A DNA stretch of 64,000 nt from Ereboglobus sp. (GTDB lineage: Bacteria; Verrucomicrobiota; Verrucomicrobiia; Opitutales; Opitutaceae). The stretch spans positions 186,001 through 250,000 of the forward strand of contig JARKRC010000027.1 in NCBI GenBank assembly GCA_029974595.1, in the 5' to 3' direction. Both the position numbers and the translations under genes were made by a program. Positions 1 to 7,951 of this stretch are shown here, one piece after another. Below the pieces are notes generated by a model, which was given only the letters and a program-made list of their open reading frames with translations, was not told the DNA's origin and did not search any database. Each line of letters starts with the position of its first letter. The stretch's first letter is position 1.

Positions 1-143
1 CGTCCGGTTGATTTGATGATTTTATGCGAAAGTTCGGTTTTGAAATTAAAAGAATGAAAGCGGCGTTTTGCGTGAAGGTGCGCGCAATCTTGATGGCCTC
101 CCCAAACTCTGCGCTTTCTCTGTGCTCTCTGTGTGATCGGCTT

Positions 144-1571
144 TTATTCGAGATAAAGGCCGTCGGCGACGGCGGGCTTGGTGGGAAGGCGGTTCCATGA
201 TTCGGCGAAGGTGTCCTCGTCGTATCCAAAAAGTGGCGACACCTCGACGGTGATTTTCGGGAGGCCGGTGGCGTCGGTTTCGACCGGGGCCTTGTTCGCA
301 TTGAGCCAGCGGGCGAACTGGCGGAGCTGGTCTTCGCAGCAGGTTTTCGGCGAGTCGAGGCCGGCGGCGTTTTTCACGGGGGAAAAATCGTTGGCGCGGA
401 GGGTTTCGATGATGACGGGATTTTTTGCGTGCGGGACGGCGTCGAAGACGAACATCTCGAATTTCACGCCGTTGGGTTTTTCGGGTTTCACGGGGTTGCC
501 CGCGGCGTCGATCGTGGGGATTTTTTTGTCGGCGCGGTGGAACGGAAGCTCGACGTCGCCGCCGCCGGCGGCCATGCGGCGGATGAACTTTGTATCCAAA
601 ATGTGGATTGCGATGCTGCCCGCGATGAAACGGAGCCTGCCCGTGGCCGGGTCGGTTTCTTTTTGCAGGGCCATCGGGAGATCGGAGTATTCGACGACGA
701 CGAGGCGGTTGTTCTGTATGCAGAAGTGCCCAATTTTTTCCTCGGCATAGGCTTTCGGGATCATTTTGGAGGACATCTCGGAGCGGCGCAGGAGATGCCA
801 GCCGATGAACGCGGGGTCGATGACGCGGATGAGGGGATTGTCCACCTGAAAATAACTGAGCGTGTCGATGCCCTCGCGCTCCATGATGTCGAGCGCGCCG
901 GAGCGCTGGAGCGCGCGGAGCGAGCCGCCATGTCCGTCGGGGGACATGGCGATGGAGGATTTGGTTTCGAGGAGGATTTTGCCGTTCGGGTCAACGGCAG
1001 GCATGCGGCCCTGCCGGAAGAGGTGGACGCGCGAAGGCGAAAGGCCGAACCAATCGTGCTGCTTGAAAAAGGCCTCCGTGGCGGCGTGGTTCACATGGCT
1101 GGTCATGATGAACCAGTGGATGGGTTTTCCGTAGTGAAGACCGGCGGCCCGGATTTTTTCGGCGAAGACTTGAAAGAGGGTTTTCTTTTTGAGCGGCGTG
1201 ACGGGATAGGTGCCCTTGGGTCCATCGTAGCCGAGGCGCGTGCCCTGCCCTCCCGCGACGACAAAAGCGGCGACGCGACCGGCGCGAAGGGCGTCCTCGC
1301 CTGCGGTTTTCGCGGCGGCCCAGGCGGCGGCATCCCCGCCGTTTTCGGGAAGCGGCTCGTAGGGGGCGGGCGTGAGGCCGTCGAAGTTGAGCGCTGCGGA
1401 GGCGTTGCCCGCGACGAGCGTGCGGTGGAGACGCGCGGTTTCATCGAGGTCAATTTCGGCGGCGTCGGCGAGGAGGTGTTCGCGGGCCGCGGTGTCGAGT
1501 TCGTCGTAAAAAGCAAAGACGTGTCCTTGCCCGGCGCGTTTGAAAGCTTCGATAATGTCAGTGGTGGCCAT
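144..1571 (-). CDS. UDPGP-family uridylyltransferase, probable UDP-N-acetylglucosamine pyrophosphorylase
   Basis: 475 aa. Predicted to join UTP and a hexose-1-phosphate (most likely GlcNAc-1-P) into a UDP-sugar in the cytoplasm, for envelope polysaccharide synthesis. The nucleotide-binding signature GGQGTRLG is at residues 107-114 and is followed by the conserved PKG at 118-120. The stretch YFQVDNPLIRVIDPAFIG is typical of eukaryote-type UAP/UDPGP enzymes rather than GlmU or GalU. Length fits the family. Start ATG is the first in frame, with no competing upstream gene. It lies downstream of the ftsB-like gene on the same strand with an 87-base gap, so co-transcription is possible. Family is secure. 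Substrate (GlcNAc-1-P versus Glc-1-P or Gal-1-P) is inferred from overall resemblance only. Confidence 0.85.
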   Translation of the reverse strand: MATTDIIEAFKRAGQGHVFAFYDELDTAAREHLLADAAEIDLDETARLHRTLVAGNASAALNFDGLTPAPYEPLPENGGDAAAWAAAKTAGEDALRAGRVAAFVVAGGQGTRLGYDGPKGTYPVTPLKKKTLFQVFAEKIRAAGLHYGKPIHWFIMTSHVNHAATEAFFKQHDWFGLSPSRVHLFRQGRMPAVDPNGKILLETKSSIAMSPDGHGGSLRALQRSGALDIMEREGIDTLSYFQVDNPLIRVIDPAFIGWHLLRRSEMSSKMIPKAYAEEKIGHFCIQNNRLVVVEYSDLPMALQKETDPATGRLRFIAGSIAIHILDTKFIRRMAAGGGDVELPFHRADKKIPTIDAAGNPVKPEKPNGVKFEMFVFDAVPHAKNPVIIETLRANDFSPVKNAAGLDSPKTCCEDQLRQFARWLNANKAPVETDATGLPKITVEVSPLFGYDEDTFAESWNRLPTKPAVADGLYLE

Positions 1572-1658
1572 GTCGCAGTAATCGGATCGAGTGGTGGCTT
1601 GCGTGAAGGTGTATTGAAAAAAACGCAGGGCCGCGCACGCAATGCTTATGTGCGGCTG

Positions 1659-2039
1659 TCAGCGTCGGGGGCGCTGCTGCTGTTGCTGCGGAGGCGGCGT
1701 CGGGATGTTTTCGGCGGGAAGCGGGGGAAAAAGGGGATCGGTCGTCGCGGGAACCTCGAAATTGTAGATCAACTCGCCCGGTTTTGCGTAACCAAGACGG
1801 CGGCGAATGATCATCTCGACAAATTCGGGATCGGTGCGGAGGCGTTCGAGGATGCGCTGGCTTTCGATGAGTTTTTCGTTCGTCTCGGAATAGCGCAGGG
1901 CGAGTTGCTCGCTGTTTCGGACGAGCTCCTTGTTTTCGCGGCGCAGCTCGGAATACTGCCACATGAAGTAGCCCGCAAGGACGAGCATTACCGCCGTTGC
2001 GATCATGAGGAAAATGGCATTGATGCGAGGGAACTTCAC
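1659..2039 (-). CDS. FtsB/DivIC-like septum formation initiator protein
   Basis: Small bitopic membrane protein of the cell-division complex. From a GTG start at 2039 it is 126 aa: a short cytoplasmic tail, one membrane segment (about residues 6-27, AIFLMIATAVMLVLAGYFMW), a heptad-like coiled coil rich in E/R/L (about 30-70), then a conserved RRLGYAKPGELIY motif typical of DivIC/FtsB. The C-terminus is proline/glutamine-rich. An open frame continues upstream to an ATG at 2165, but those extra 42 residues are basic and unlike the family, so I prefer the internal GTG. No clear Shine-Dalgarno sequence supports either start. It sits upstream of the UDPGP gene and is divergent from the TPR gene at 2240. 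Confidence 0.75.
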   Translation of the reverse strand: MKFPRINAIFLMIATAVMLVLAGYFMWQYSELRRENKELVRNSEQLALRYSETNEKLIESQRILERLRTDPEFVEMIIRRRLGYAKPGELIYNFEVPATTDPLFPPLPAENIPTPPPQQQQQRPRR

Positions 2040-2239
2040 GACCGATGAATGAGCGCGAGAAAAGACCCGCAGCTTTTTTATGTAAAGCCGTTTGCAGGGA
2101 AAATTATTAACAGCGGGCAATGCCGGCAGGCCGGTTTCGCGCACGGAGCCACGCTTGCATCGCACTTCGCGTGCTTGCGCGGGTCTCAGCCTTCTTCAAA
2201 CTTCCGTCACAGTTTCGATTTTCAATCTCCGCTCACAGA

Positions 2240-3265
2240 ATGATTCCGCCGCGTCTTTTTTCCGCGCCTGCGCTCGCCGCCTTGCTTGCCGTTTTCCTCT
2301 GCCAAGGCGCCGCTTTTGCCGACCTGCCTCCGGGACTCGCCGCGCCCCAAAAAACCGCCGCCACGCCGCCGCCTCTGCCGCCCAAGCCAAAACAGCGCCC
2401 CCAAATCGACACCGAACGCGCCGACAGCGAGCTGCGCCAGATCGTCGCCGACGAAAAGGCGACTTTTGCCGCTGCCGAGGTCGCCGGTGATAAATTCGAC
2501 CCCGAGAATTTTCGTTCGCAAATGCAGCAGCTCACGCAGCGCTACGACCGCTTGCTTCGCGTAAATCCCAATTACGTGGCGGGCAACGTCGCCTACGGAC
2601 TGCTTCTCGGCAAAATCGGCATGAGCCGCGAAGGCGCCGCCTTCATGTACAAGGCCAACGAACTCGACGACAAACTGCCCGTCGTCAAAAACCAGCTCGG
2701 CAATTTTTGCGCCGAGGAAGGCCGCCCGCTTGAAGCCTATATTTTTTATCAGGCGGCCATCGCGCTCGACCCCAAGGAACCGCTTTATTATTATCAACTT
2801 GGCACCCTGCTCGCCGAGGCGCGCGACACGTTTCTGAAAGACGCCCCCGGCATGTGGTCGCGCGAGAAAATCGACGAAGCCATGCAGGCCGCCTTCTTGC
2901 AGGCCACCGAGCTCGCTCCTGGCGACTGGCGTTACGCCTATCGTTACGGCCTGTCGTTTTATGATCTCCAAACAGGCGAATGGGAGGCCGCGTTGCAATT
3001 TTGGGAAATCTTTGAGACCAAGCTCAAGCCCGGCATCGAGCAACAAGTCTGCCGCATCCACGCCGCGAAGGTTTTGGGCGAGCTCCGCCGCATCAAAGAC
3101 GCCCAAGCCAAGCTCGACACCGTGATTGCCAACGAACTTCTGACCCAAAAAATGTCCGTCACGCTCGAACTCGACGCCCTCCGCAAAAAAGGCGTCGCCG
3201 ACCAAAGCGACGCGGTAAAAAACCAAACAGATAACGACACCCAATCCGATGGCGTTTCAAAATAA
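2240..3265 (+). CDS. Secreted TPR-repeat protein
   Basis: 341 aa from the ATG at 2240. This start opens a clean signal peptide (about residues 1-27, ending in QGAAFA before DLPPG). The open frame upstream of it looks non-coding. A Pro/Lys-rich linker (about 28-60) precedes helical tetratricopeptide-like repeats from about residue 100 to 300, including LGNFCAEEGRPLEAYIFYQ and YYYQLGTLLAEA. Such proteins act as periplasmic scaffolds, but no partner can be named. The C-terminus is hydrophilic. It is divergent from the ftsB-like gene and followed by a REP-like repeat and an insertion sequence, so it is probably monocistronic. Confidence 0.75.
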   Translation: MIPPRLFSAPALAALLAVFLCQGAAFADLPPGLAAPQKTAATPPPLPPKPKQRPQIDTERADSELRQIVADEKATFAAAEVAGDKFDPENFRSQMQQLTQRYDRLLRVNPNYVAGNVAYGLLLGKIGMSREGAAFMYKANELDDKLPVVKNQLGNFCAEEGRPLEAYIFYQAAIALDPKEPLYYYQLGTLLAEARDTFLKDAPGMWSREKIDEAMQAAFLQATELAPGDWRYAYRYGLSFYDLQTGEWEAALQFWEIFETKLKPGIEQQVCRIHAAKVLGELRRIKDAQAKLDTVIANELLTQKMSVTLELDALRKKGVADQSDAVKNQTDNDTQSDGVSK

Positions 3266-3300
3266 AACAGCCGGTTGATACAAACGGGAATCGTAAAATA

Positions 3301-3445
3301 ACGCGTGCGACAAGGAGGGGAGACATTCTTGTCGCCCGACGCACTGAAGTCCCGCCCGGTTTGAAAAATTTGAAAGCAAAAAAGAGCAAGGCTTGCGCCT
3401 CGTCCCGCGGCTGGAAAGCCAGCGCTCCCTGTCGCACGCGTTTTT
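3301..3445. repeat. REP-like palindromic repeat, family A, inverted pair
   Basis: Two diverged copies face each other: 3301-3345 begins ACGCGTGCGACAAGGAGGGG and 3388-3445 ends GTCGCACGCGTTTTTC. The same sequence type recurs at 19822-20013, 30318-30374, 39958-40013 and, as a fragment, at 46098-46120. Each copy holds short internal GC-rich palindromes. It lies in the gap between the TPR gene and the insertion sequence. Confidence 0.75.
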
Positions 3446-3506
3446 CGAAAGGCGCTTGTATCCAAAATTTAAATACCCTGTGCGTATGGACGTGCATCAA
3501 TACAGC

Positions 3507-4733
3507 GTTTGTAACGTAATGTGCACGCTACATGACAGAAAAAAGGGAATGAGAAAGAGGAGGCCAGGGGTAAGAGGAGCGTAGGAATGAAAAGGTGCGA
3601 ACGAGCAGACGCGAGTCCTCGCGCAGGAAGGAGCGGATGATGTCTTCGAGCCCGGAGTAAAAAAAGGCTTTTGGCCCGATGGCCGTGTTTCTTGAGCGCA
3701 GCGCCGCCAGGGGCCTGCACGCGCAGGCCATTGCGGTAGGCCATGACAAAAGCCACGGCCAGCACCGCGCACAGTCCCTCAAGACTTTTGCCCTCGCTCA
3801 AATGTGTGTTCTCAAACCTCAAGTCCGGGCTCTTGAGGTGTGCAAAAAACGACTCGACTGCCCATCGCAACCGGTAGAGATCAAGGACCTGCGCACCGCA
3901 AAAACGGTTGCTTGCGACCAGCAGACGGCCCGCGCATCGCGGGGCTATTGACCTGCCGCCAAAGTAAGCATTCTGGGAGCACATCTTCAAACGCTCATGC
4001 CGGTGTTTTTTTTCCAGCGCGCGCGGCTGCCCAGCCAACCCGCTTTGTATGGCCCGATCCAGATGTTCGATTTGACGCCCACCACATAGGCGATGCCACG
4101 CTTGTCCAGATGCCCGAGCTAGCGCCTGCCGCCAAACTCGCGATCCATGAGCAGCACGCGCACGCGCCGCCGGCCGAGCACTTGAAGCGCCCTTTCGAGC
4201 AGGCGCATGCGTGAGGACGGACTCGAGCAGCCCCCGGCGCTGCGCTTTGGCAGGGAACACCAAACAATGGGAACACACATCTCAAGCACCACGCCGATGA
4301 AAAGCAGGTTGATCGGCGTTGAGCCGAGTTGCCACAGGCTCCGATCCACTGCCAGGGCAAAGCCGTTCTTGGGCGTGGGCAGAAGGCTGAGGATGAGCCG
4401 CCCCACATCAAGCACGGGCAGATCGAAATCTTTGGAAGCGCCGGTAGGCCGAAGAAACCTAGCCATTGCGATGAGAGCATAAACTCAAGAGCACGAGATT
4501 GACCGTGCGCTGTAAGAGCACCGAGCCGATGAACAGTGCAAAGCAATTGAGCCGGGCTTTGTTCCAGGAGAACTTGCCAGCCAGAGCGCCGGCAATTTGA
4601 TTTATGAATGTGGCGACATGGGGCCGCTTTGATATTGTATTTTTTTCACACGCAAGCTCTTGGTGTTCATGCCATCCACTCAAATCTCTTTTTCCTTTTT
4701 TTTGTCATGTAGCGTGCGTATTACGTTACAAAC
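3507..4733. mobile_element. Degenerate IS4-family insertion sequence
   Basis: 1227-bp element bounded by imperfect 31-bp terminal inverted repeats (3507-3537 and 4703-4733, 29 of 31 positions matching; outer end GTTTGTAACGTAAT). The only gene inside is a broken transposase on the minus strand with IS4-type signatures. I could not find a convincing target-site duplication: the flanks (left ...ATACAGC, right TCCGTTT...) do not match. That fits an old insertion or a rearranged flank. Family assignment rests on the Y-(2)-R-(3)-E-(6)-K signature. Confidence 0.8.
3528..4683 (-). pseudogene. IS4-family DDE transposase, disrupted
   Basis: Pieces of one transposase are spread over several minus-strand frames. 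The N-terminal part (4683 to about 4460) holds RLNCFALFIGSVLLQRTVNL. After a frameshift, 4466-4122 holds the first catalytic Asp in LAVDRSLW and the second in LLMDREFGG. A TAG at 4119-4121 then stops the frame where related proteins usually continue. A further shift near 3990 leads to the segment with YRLRWAVESFFAHLK, an exact Y-R-E-K signature carrying the catalytic Glu. Another shift in the run near 3665 leads to the C-terminal FFYSGLEDIIRSFL. One nonsense codon and about three frameshifts make it non-functional. Confidence 0.85.
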
Positions 4734-4790
4734 TCCGTTTACATTTTTTCACCGTCCTGACGCTTCATTTTTTCCGCATTGCCGACTTTT

Positions 4791-4837
4791 TTCACTCCTC
4801 ACTCTTCACCCTTCTTCTTTCACCTTTCACCCTTCTG
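4791..4837. repeat. Pyrimidine-rich degenerate repeat
   Basis: The plus strand is almost all C/T with recurring CTTTCACC / CTTCACCC units. Read on the minus strand it is a degenerate GGTGAARG repeat spanning the 3' end of the araC-type gene and its downstream flank. No function can be assigned. Confidence 0.5.
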
Positions 4838-5785
4838 AATATGCGCGCCTTTGCGGTATTCGAGCGGGGGGACGCCGTAGGCCGCGTGGAAGGCGCGGCT
4901 GAAGGTGTAAATCGACAAAAACCCGCACATCTCCGCAATCTCGCTCACGCGGCGCGAACTGAGCCGCAGGAGGCCGCGCGCCTTTTCGAGACGCAGCCGC
5001 CGCACGTGCCTGCCGATGCTCACGCCGCAGGATTCGCGAAAACGCGTCCGCAGGTGACTCGCGCTGATTCCCAAGGCCGACGCCATTTCCTTCACGCTCG
5101 GGGGCAACGAGCGGTTTTCCGCGAGTTCGTTGACTTTTGTCATCAGGCCCGCGCCGCCCGCTGCAACACCGCCCTGCGCCGCATTTGCCACCGCGCGTTT
5201 GCGTCCGCTTGTCGCGCGGGAGCGTTTGATGTGCATGAGCAGCAGGGCCAGCAGCAGGGTTGTCAGGTCGTCCGTAGCCGCGCCTGTCTTCAGGTAGGCC
5301 GCGACCAGATCCGTCACGGCGCGGGCCATGGGCGGGGTGATGTCAAACGGCTGGTAGCGCAGCGTCTCGATCGAGGGATCGTTGACCATGTCGAACGTGA
5401 TGAACAGCCACTGGAGCGCGTCGCGTTGAGCGTCCATGTAATCGTGGAACTGGAATGGGAACACCAGCAGCCCCTGGCCCTCGCGCAGCGAGATGTCGTT
5501 GTCGTCCACGCGCACTGTCACGCCGGTGCGCAGCGCGAGGATCAGCACGAAGCGATGGTGCAGGGCGCGCCCGCGTTGCGGACGGTTCAGGTCGGACGCC
5601 GAGCGGCGGCAGAAGCAGATGATGTTGTCCGGCAGCGAAAATGGCGCCGCCCGCCTGCCCACCAGCGGCGGACGCACCGGCGACGGCAGCAGGGCCAGCA
5701 GCTTTTCGAGCGAAGGCGCCTCACCAGGGGCTGTTATTTTTGTTAAAAACATAATCGTTCCTGCAATTTCATAAAGGCTGCGCAT
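4820..5785 (-). CDS. AraC-family transcriptional regulator
   Basis: 321 aa. The C-terminal 100 residues are a two-helix-turn-helix AraC DNA-binding domain: SVKEMASALGISASHLRTRF for the first helix-turn-helix, and VSEIAEMCGFLSIYTFSRAF followed by the usual YGVPPLEYR for the second. The N-terminal half looks like a cupin-type ligand-binding domain. It is divergent from the NagB-PIG-L gene at 5864 with a short shared control region. It therefore most likely responds to an amino sugar or its phosphate and controls the locus 5864-13210, which is inference from position. Start chosen is the ATG at 5785; an ATG at 5752 would also work. The last codons overlap a pyrimidine-rich repeat. Confidence 0.85.
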   Translation of the reverse strand: MRSLYEIAGTIMFLTKITAPGEAPSLEKLLALLPSPVRPPLVGRRAAPFSLPDNIICFCRRSASDLNRPQRGRALHHRFVLILALRTGVTVRVDDNDISLREGQGLLVFPFQFHDYMDAQRDALQWLFITFDMVNDPSIETLRYQPFDITPPMARAVTDLVAAYLKTGAATDDLTTLLLALLLMHIKRSRATSGRKRAVANAAQGGVAAGGAGLMTKVNELAENRSLPPSVKEMASALGISASHLRTRFRESCGVSIGRHVRRLRLEKARGLLRLSSRRVSEIAEMCGFLSIYTFSRAFHAAYGVPPLEYRKGAHIQKGER

Positions 5786-5863
5786 CGACTATCCTTGACA
5801 AGCCTTAAAAGCACCCGAGCTGCAAAAAACGCCATATTGCCAAACCAGCGAGCCTTTCCAGCG

Positions 5864-7849
5864 ATGATCGCCCAGCACACTCTTGCACCCAACCGCTACG
5901 AGCACGTGGCGCTTGCCGTCTTCAAAAACAACGCCGAGGCCTCGCGTTCCGTCGCGCAGGAAATCGCCGCCCTCATCCGCCAGCGCCAGCGCCAGGGCCG
6001 GCAGGCCGTCCTCGGTCTCGCCACCGGCTCCACGCCGCTCGGGCTTTACGCCGAGCTCGTGCGCATGCACCGCGAGGACGGGCTCAGCTTCGCAAACGTC
6101 GTCACCTTCAATCTCGACGAATACAGCAATCTCCCGCCCGAACATCCGCAGAGCTATCGCTATTTCATGCAGGCGCATCTGTTCGGCAAAATCGACATTC
6201 CTGACGCCAACACGCATGTCCCCGACGGAATGGCGCCTCCCGCCGGTGTCGAGGAATACTGCCGCCGCTACGAACAGGCGATTGTCGACGCCGGCGGCAT
6301 CGACATCCAGATTCTCGGCATAGGCCGCACGGGGCACATCGGCTTCAACGAGCCGGGCTCGGCCCGCCGTTCGCGCACCCGCCTTGTCACGCTCGACCCG
6401 CTCACGCGCCGCGACGCCGCCAGCGATTTCGGCGGCGAGGAACACACGCCGCGCCACGCCATTTCAATGGGCGTGCGCACCATCATGGACGCGCGCCGCA
6501 TCATCCTGCTGGCCTGGGGCCAGCACAAGGCCGCCATCGTCCGGGCCGCCGTCGAGGGCGAGGTGACGCCGCAGATTTCCGCCTCCTTCCTTCAGGAGCA
6601 CGACAACGCCGTCTTTGTCGCCGATCAGGCCGCTGCCAGCCAGCTCACCCGTTATCGCGCGCCGTGGCTGCTCGGCCCGCTCGAAGACCAGGGGCTCGCG
6701 TGGGATGCCCGCATGACGCGCCGCGCCATCATCTGGCTCTCGCTCAGCCGCAAAAAAGCCATCCTCAAGCTCACTGACGACGATTACAACGAATCCGGCC
6801 TTCAAGATCTCCTCCGCATCCACGGCTCCGCCTATACCGCCAACCTTGCGGGTTTTTACCAGATGCAGCACACGATCACCGGCTGGCCCGGCGGACGCGA
6901 CCCCGCGCGCACGCGCCAGGGCGACGCGCCCTCCCGTCCGCTTCAGGCGTCCAGCGCCGGTGTGTTTCCCAAGCGCATCCTCGTTTTTTCCGCGCATCCC
7001 GACAACGACGTGATCGGCATGGGCGGCACGCTTTGCCGCCTCGTCGAGCACGGGCATCAGGTGCACGTCGCCTATCAAGTGTCCGGCTCCAATGCGATTT
7101 CCGACGAGGCGCTCTGGCGCTCGCTTCTCTTTGCGCGCGACGGCATCGCGCTTGCGAATCCCGATGTGAAGGATTCCGGCGCATCCCTTGCCGCGCTCTG
7201 CACGGCCTTTGAAACCAAGGGCGCGTTTCCCGCCGCGCCCGAAATCGCGCGCCTGAAGGGTCTCGTGCGCCGCCACGAGTCGATGGCCGCGGCCCGCGTC
7301 TGCGGCGTCCCGCTCGATTTCTTGCACTTCCTCGACCTTCCCTTTTATCAGGACTCCGCGAGCCGTCATCGCCAGCTCACCGACGCCGACTTGCAGATCA
7401 TGCGCGGAATCCTCGACGAAGTCCGCCCGCACCAAATCTTCGCGACCGGCGATCTCAACGACCCGAACGGCACGCACCGCCTCTGCCTCAACGCGCTCCG
7501 CAACGCGCTCGCGCTTTGCGCTGCCGACAAGAAACCGTGGGTCGCCGAAACCGAACTCTGGCTCTATCGCGGCGCCTGGGCCTCTTGGTTGCCCGACGAA
7601 ATCGACATGGCTGTGCCGCTCAGTCCGCAGGAAGTCCTGCGCCGCCGCCGCGCGATTTTCCGCCATGCCTCCCAAAAGGACACCGCGCTTTTCGCGGGCG
7701 ACGACCAGCGCGAGTTCTGGCAGCGCAGCGAAGATCGCAGCCGCGCCATCGCCGACACCTACAACACCCTCGGCCTCGCCGAATACGAGGCCATCGAGGC
7801 TTTCAAGCGCTATTCCCCCGATGAATTCCTCGGCCATGTGCAGCTCTGA
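5864..7849 (+). CDS. nagB: Glucosamine-6-phosphate deaminase fused to a PIG-L deacetylase-like domain
   Basis: 661 aa. The N-terminal NagB domain (about 10-280) converts glucosamine-6-P to fructose-6-P and ammonia. It shows ATGSTPLGLY, LDEYSNLP (D85) and TGHIGFNEP (H158, E163). The position of the E. coli Asp141 (GVDGH) is Thr156 here (GRTGH). A linker (about 345-370) leads to a PIG-L/LmbE zinc deacetylase-like domain beginning FSAHPDNDVIGMGG (H378, D380, D382), a family acting on N-acetylglucosaminyl groups. The fusion suggests deacetylation and deamination in one protein, as in long NagB forms known from Bacteroidetes. Start ATG 5864 begins the recognisable domain; a TTG at 5795 is also in frame. 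It is divergent from the AraC gene. A hairpin (7856-7862/7874-7880) separates it from the porter. Confidence 0.88.
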   Translation: MIAQHTLAPNRYEHVALAVFKNNAEASRSVAQEIAALIRQRQRQGRQAVLGLATGSTPLGLYAELVRMHREDGLSFANVVTFNLDEYSNLPPEHPQSYRYFMQAHLFGKIDIPDANTHVPDGMAPPAGVEEYCRRYEQAIVDAGGIDIQILGIGRTGHIGFNEPGSARRSRTRLVTLDPLTRRDAASDFGGEEHTPRHAISMGVRTIMDARRIILLAWGQHKAAIVRAAVEGEVTPQISASFLQEHDNAVFVADQAAASQLTRYRAPWLLGPLEDQGLAWDARMTRRAIIWLSLSRKKAILKLTDDDYNESGLQDLLRIHGSAYTANLAGFYQMQHTITGWPGGRDPARTRQGDAPSRPLQASSAGVFPKRILVFSAHPDNDVIGMGGTLCRLVEHGHQVHVAYQVSGSNAISDEALWRSLLFARDGIALANPDVKDSGASLAALCTAFETKGAFPAAPEIARLKGLVRRHESMAAARVCGVPLDFLHFLDLPFYQDSASRHRQLTDADLQIMRGILDEVRPHQIFATGDLNDPNGTHRLCLNALRNALALCAADKKPWVAETELWLYRGAWASWLPDEIDMAVPLSPQEVLRRRRAIFRHASQKDTALFAGDDQREFWQRSEDRSRAIADTYNTLGLAEYEAIEAFKRYSPDEFLGHVQL

Positions 7850-7951
7850 CAAGGCGGCGCGGGCGTTTGCCGTCCGCGCCGGCTGACACGCGCTTTCCCG
7901 GCGCAGTCAGGAATATCCGTGCCACCCCGTCCCCCCTTTTTTAATTTCCCT

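Noticed and set aside
1-143. Gene at the left edge of the window
   Set aside because: No open frame of quality; only a one-sided match to the family-C type repeat.
429-2048. Plus-strand open frame of 539 codons opposite the UDPGP and ftsB-like genes
   Set aside because: Shadow frame; spans two recognisable opposite-strand genes.
3507-4733. Target-site duplication flanking the insertion sequence
   Set aside because: The bases next to the two ends do not match at any plausible length.
5795-5823. Perfect TTGACA (5795-5800) as the nagB promoter
   Set aside because: No acceptable -10 hexamer at 15-19 bases, so I do not annotate it as a promoter.
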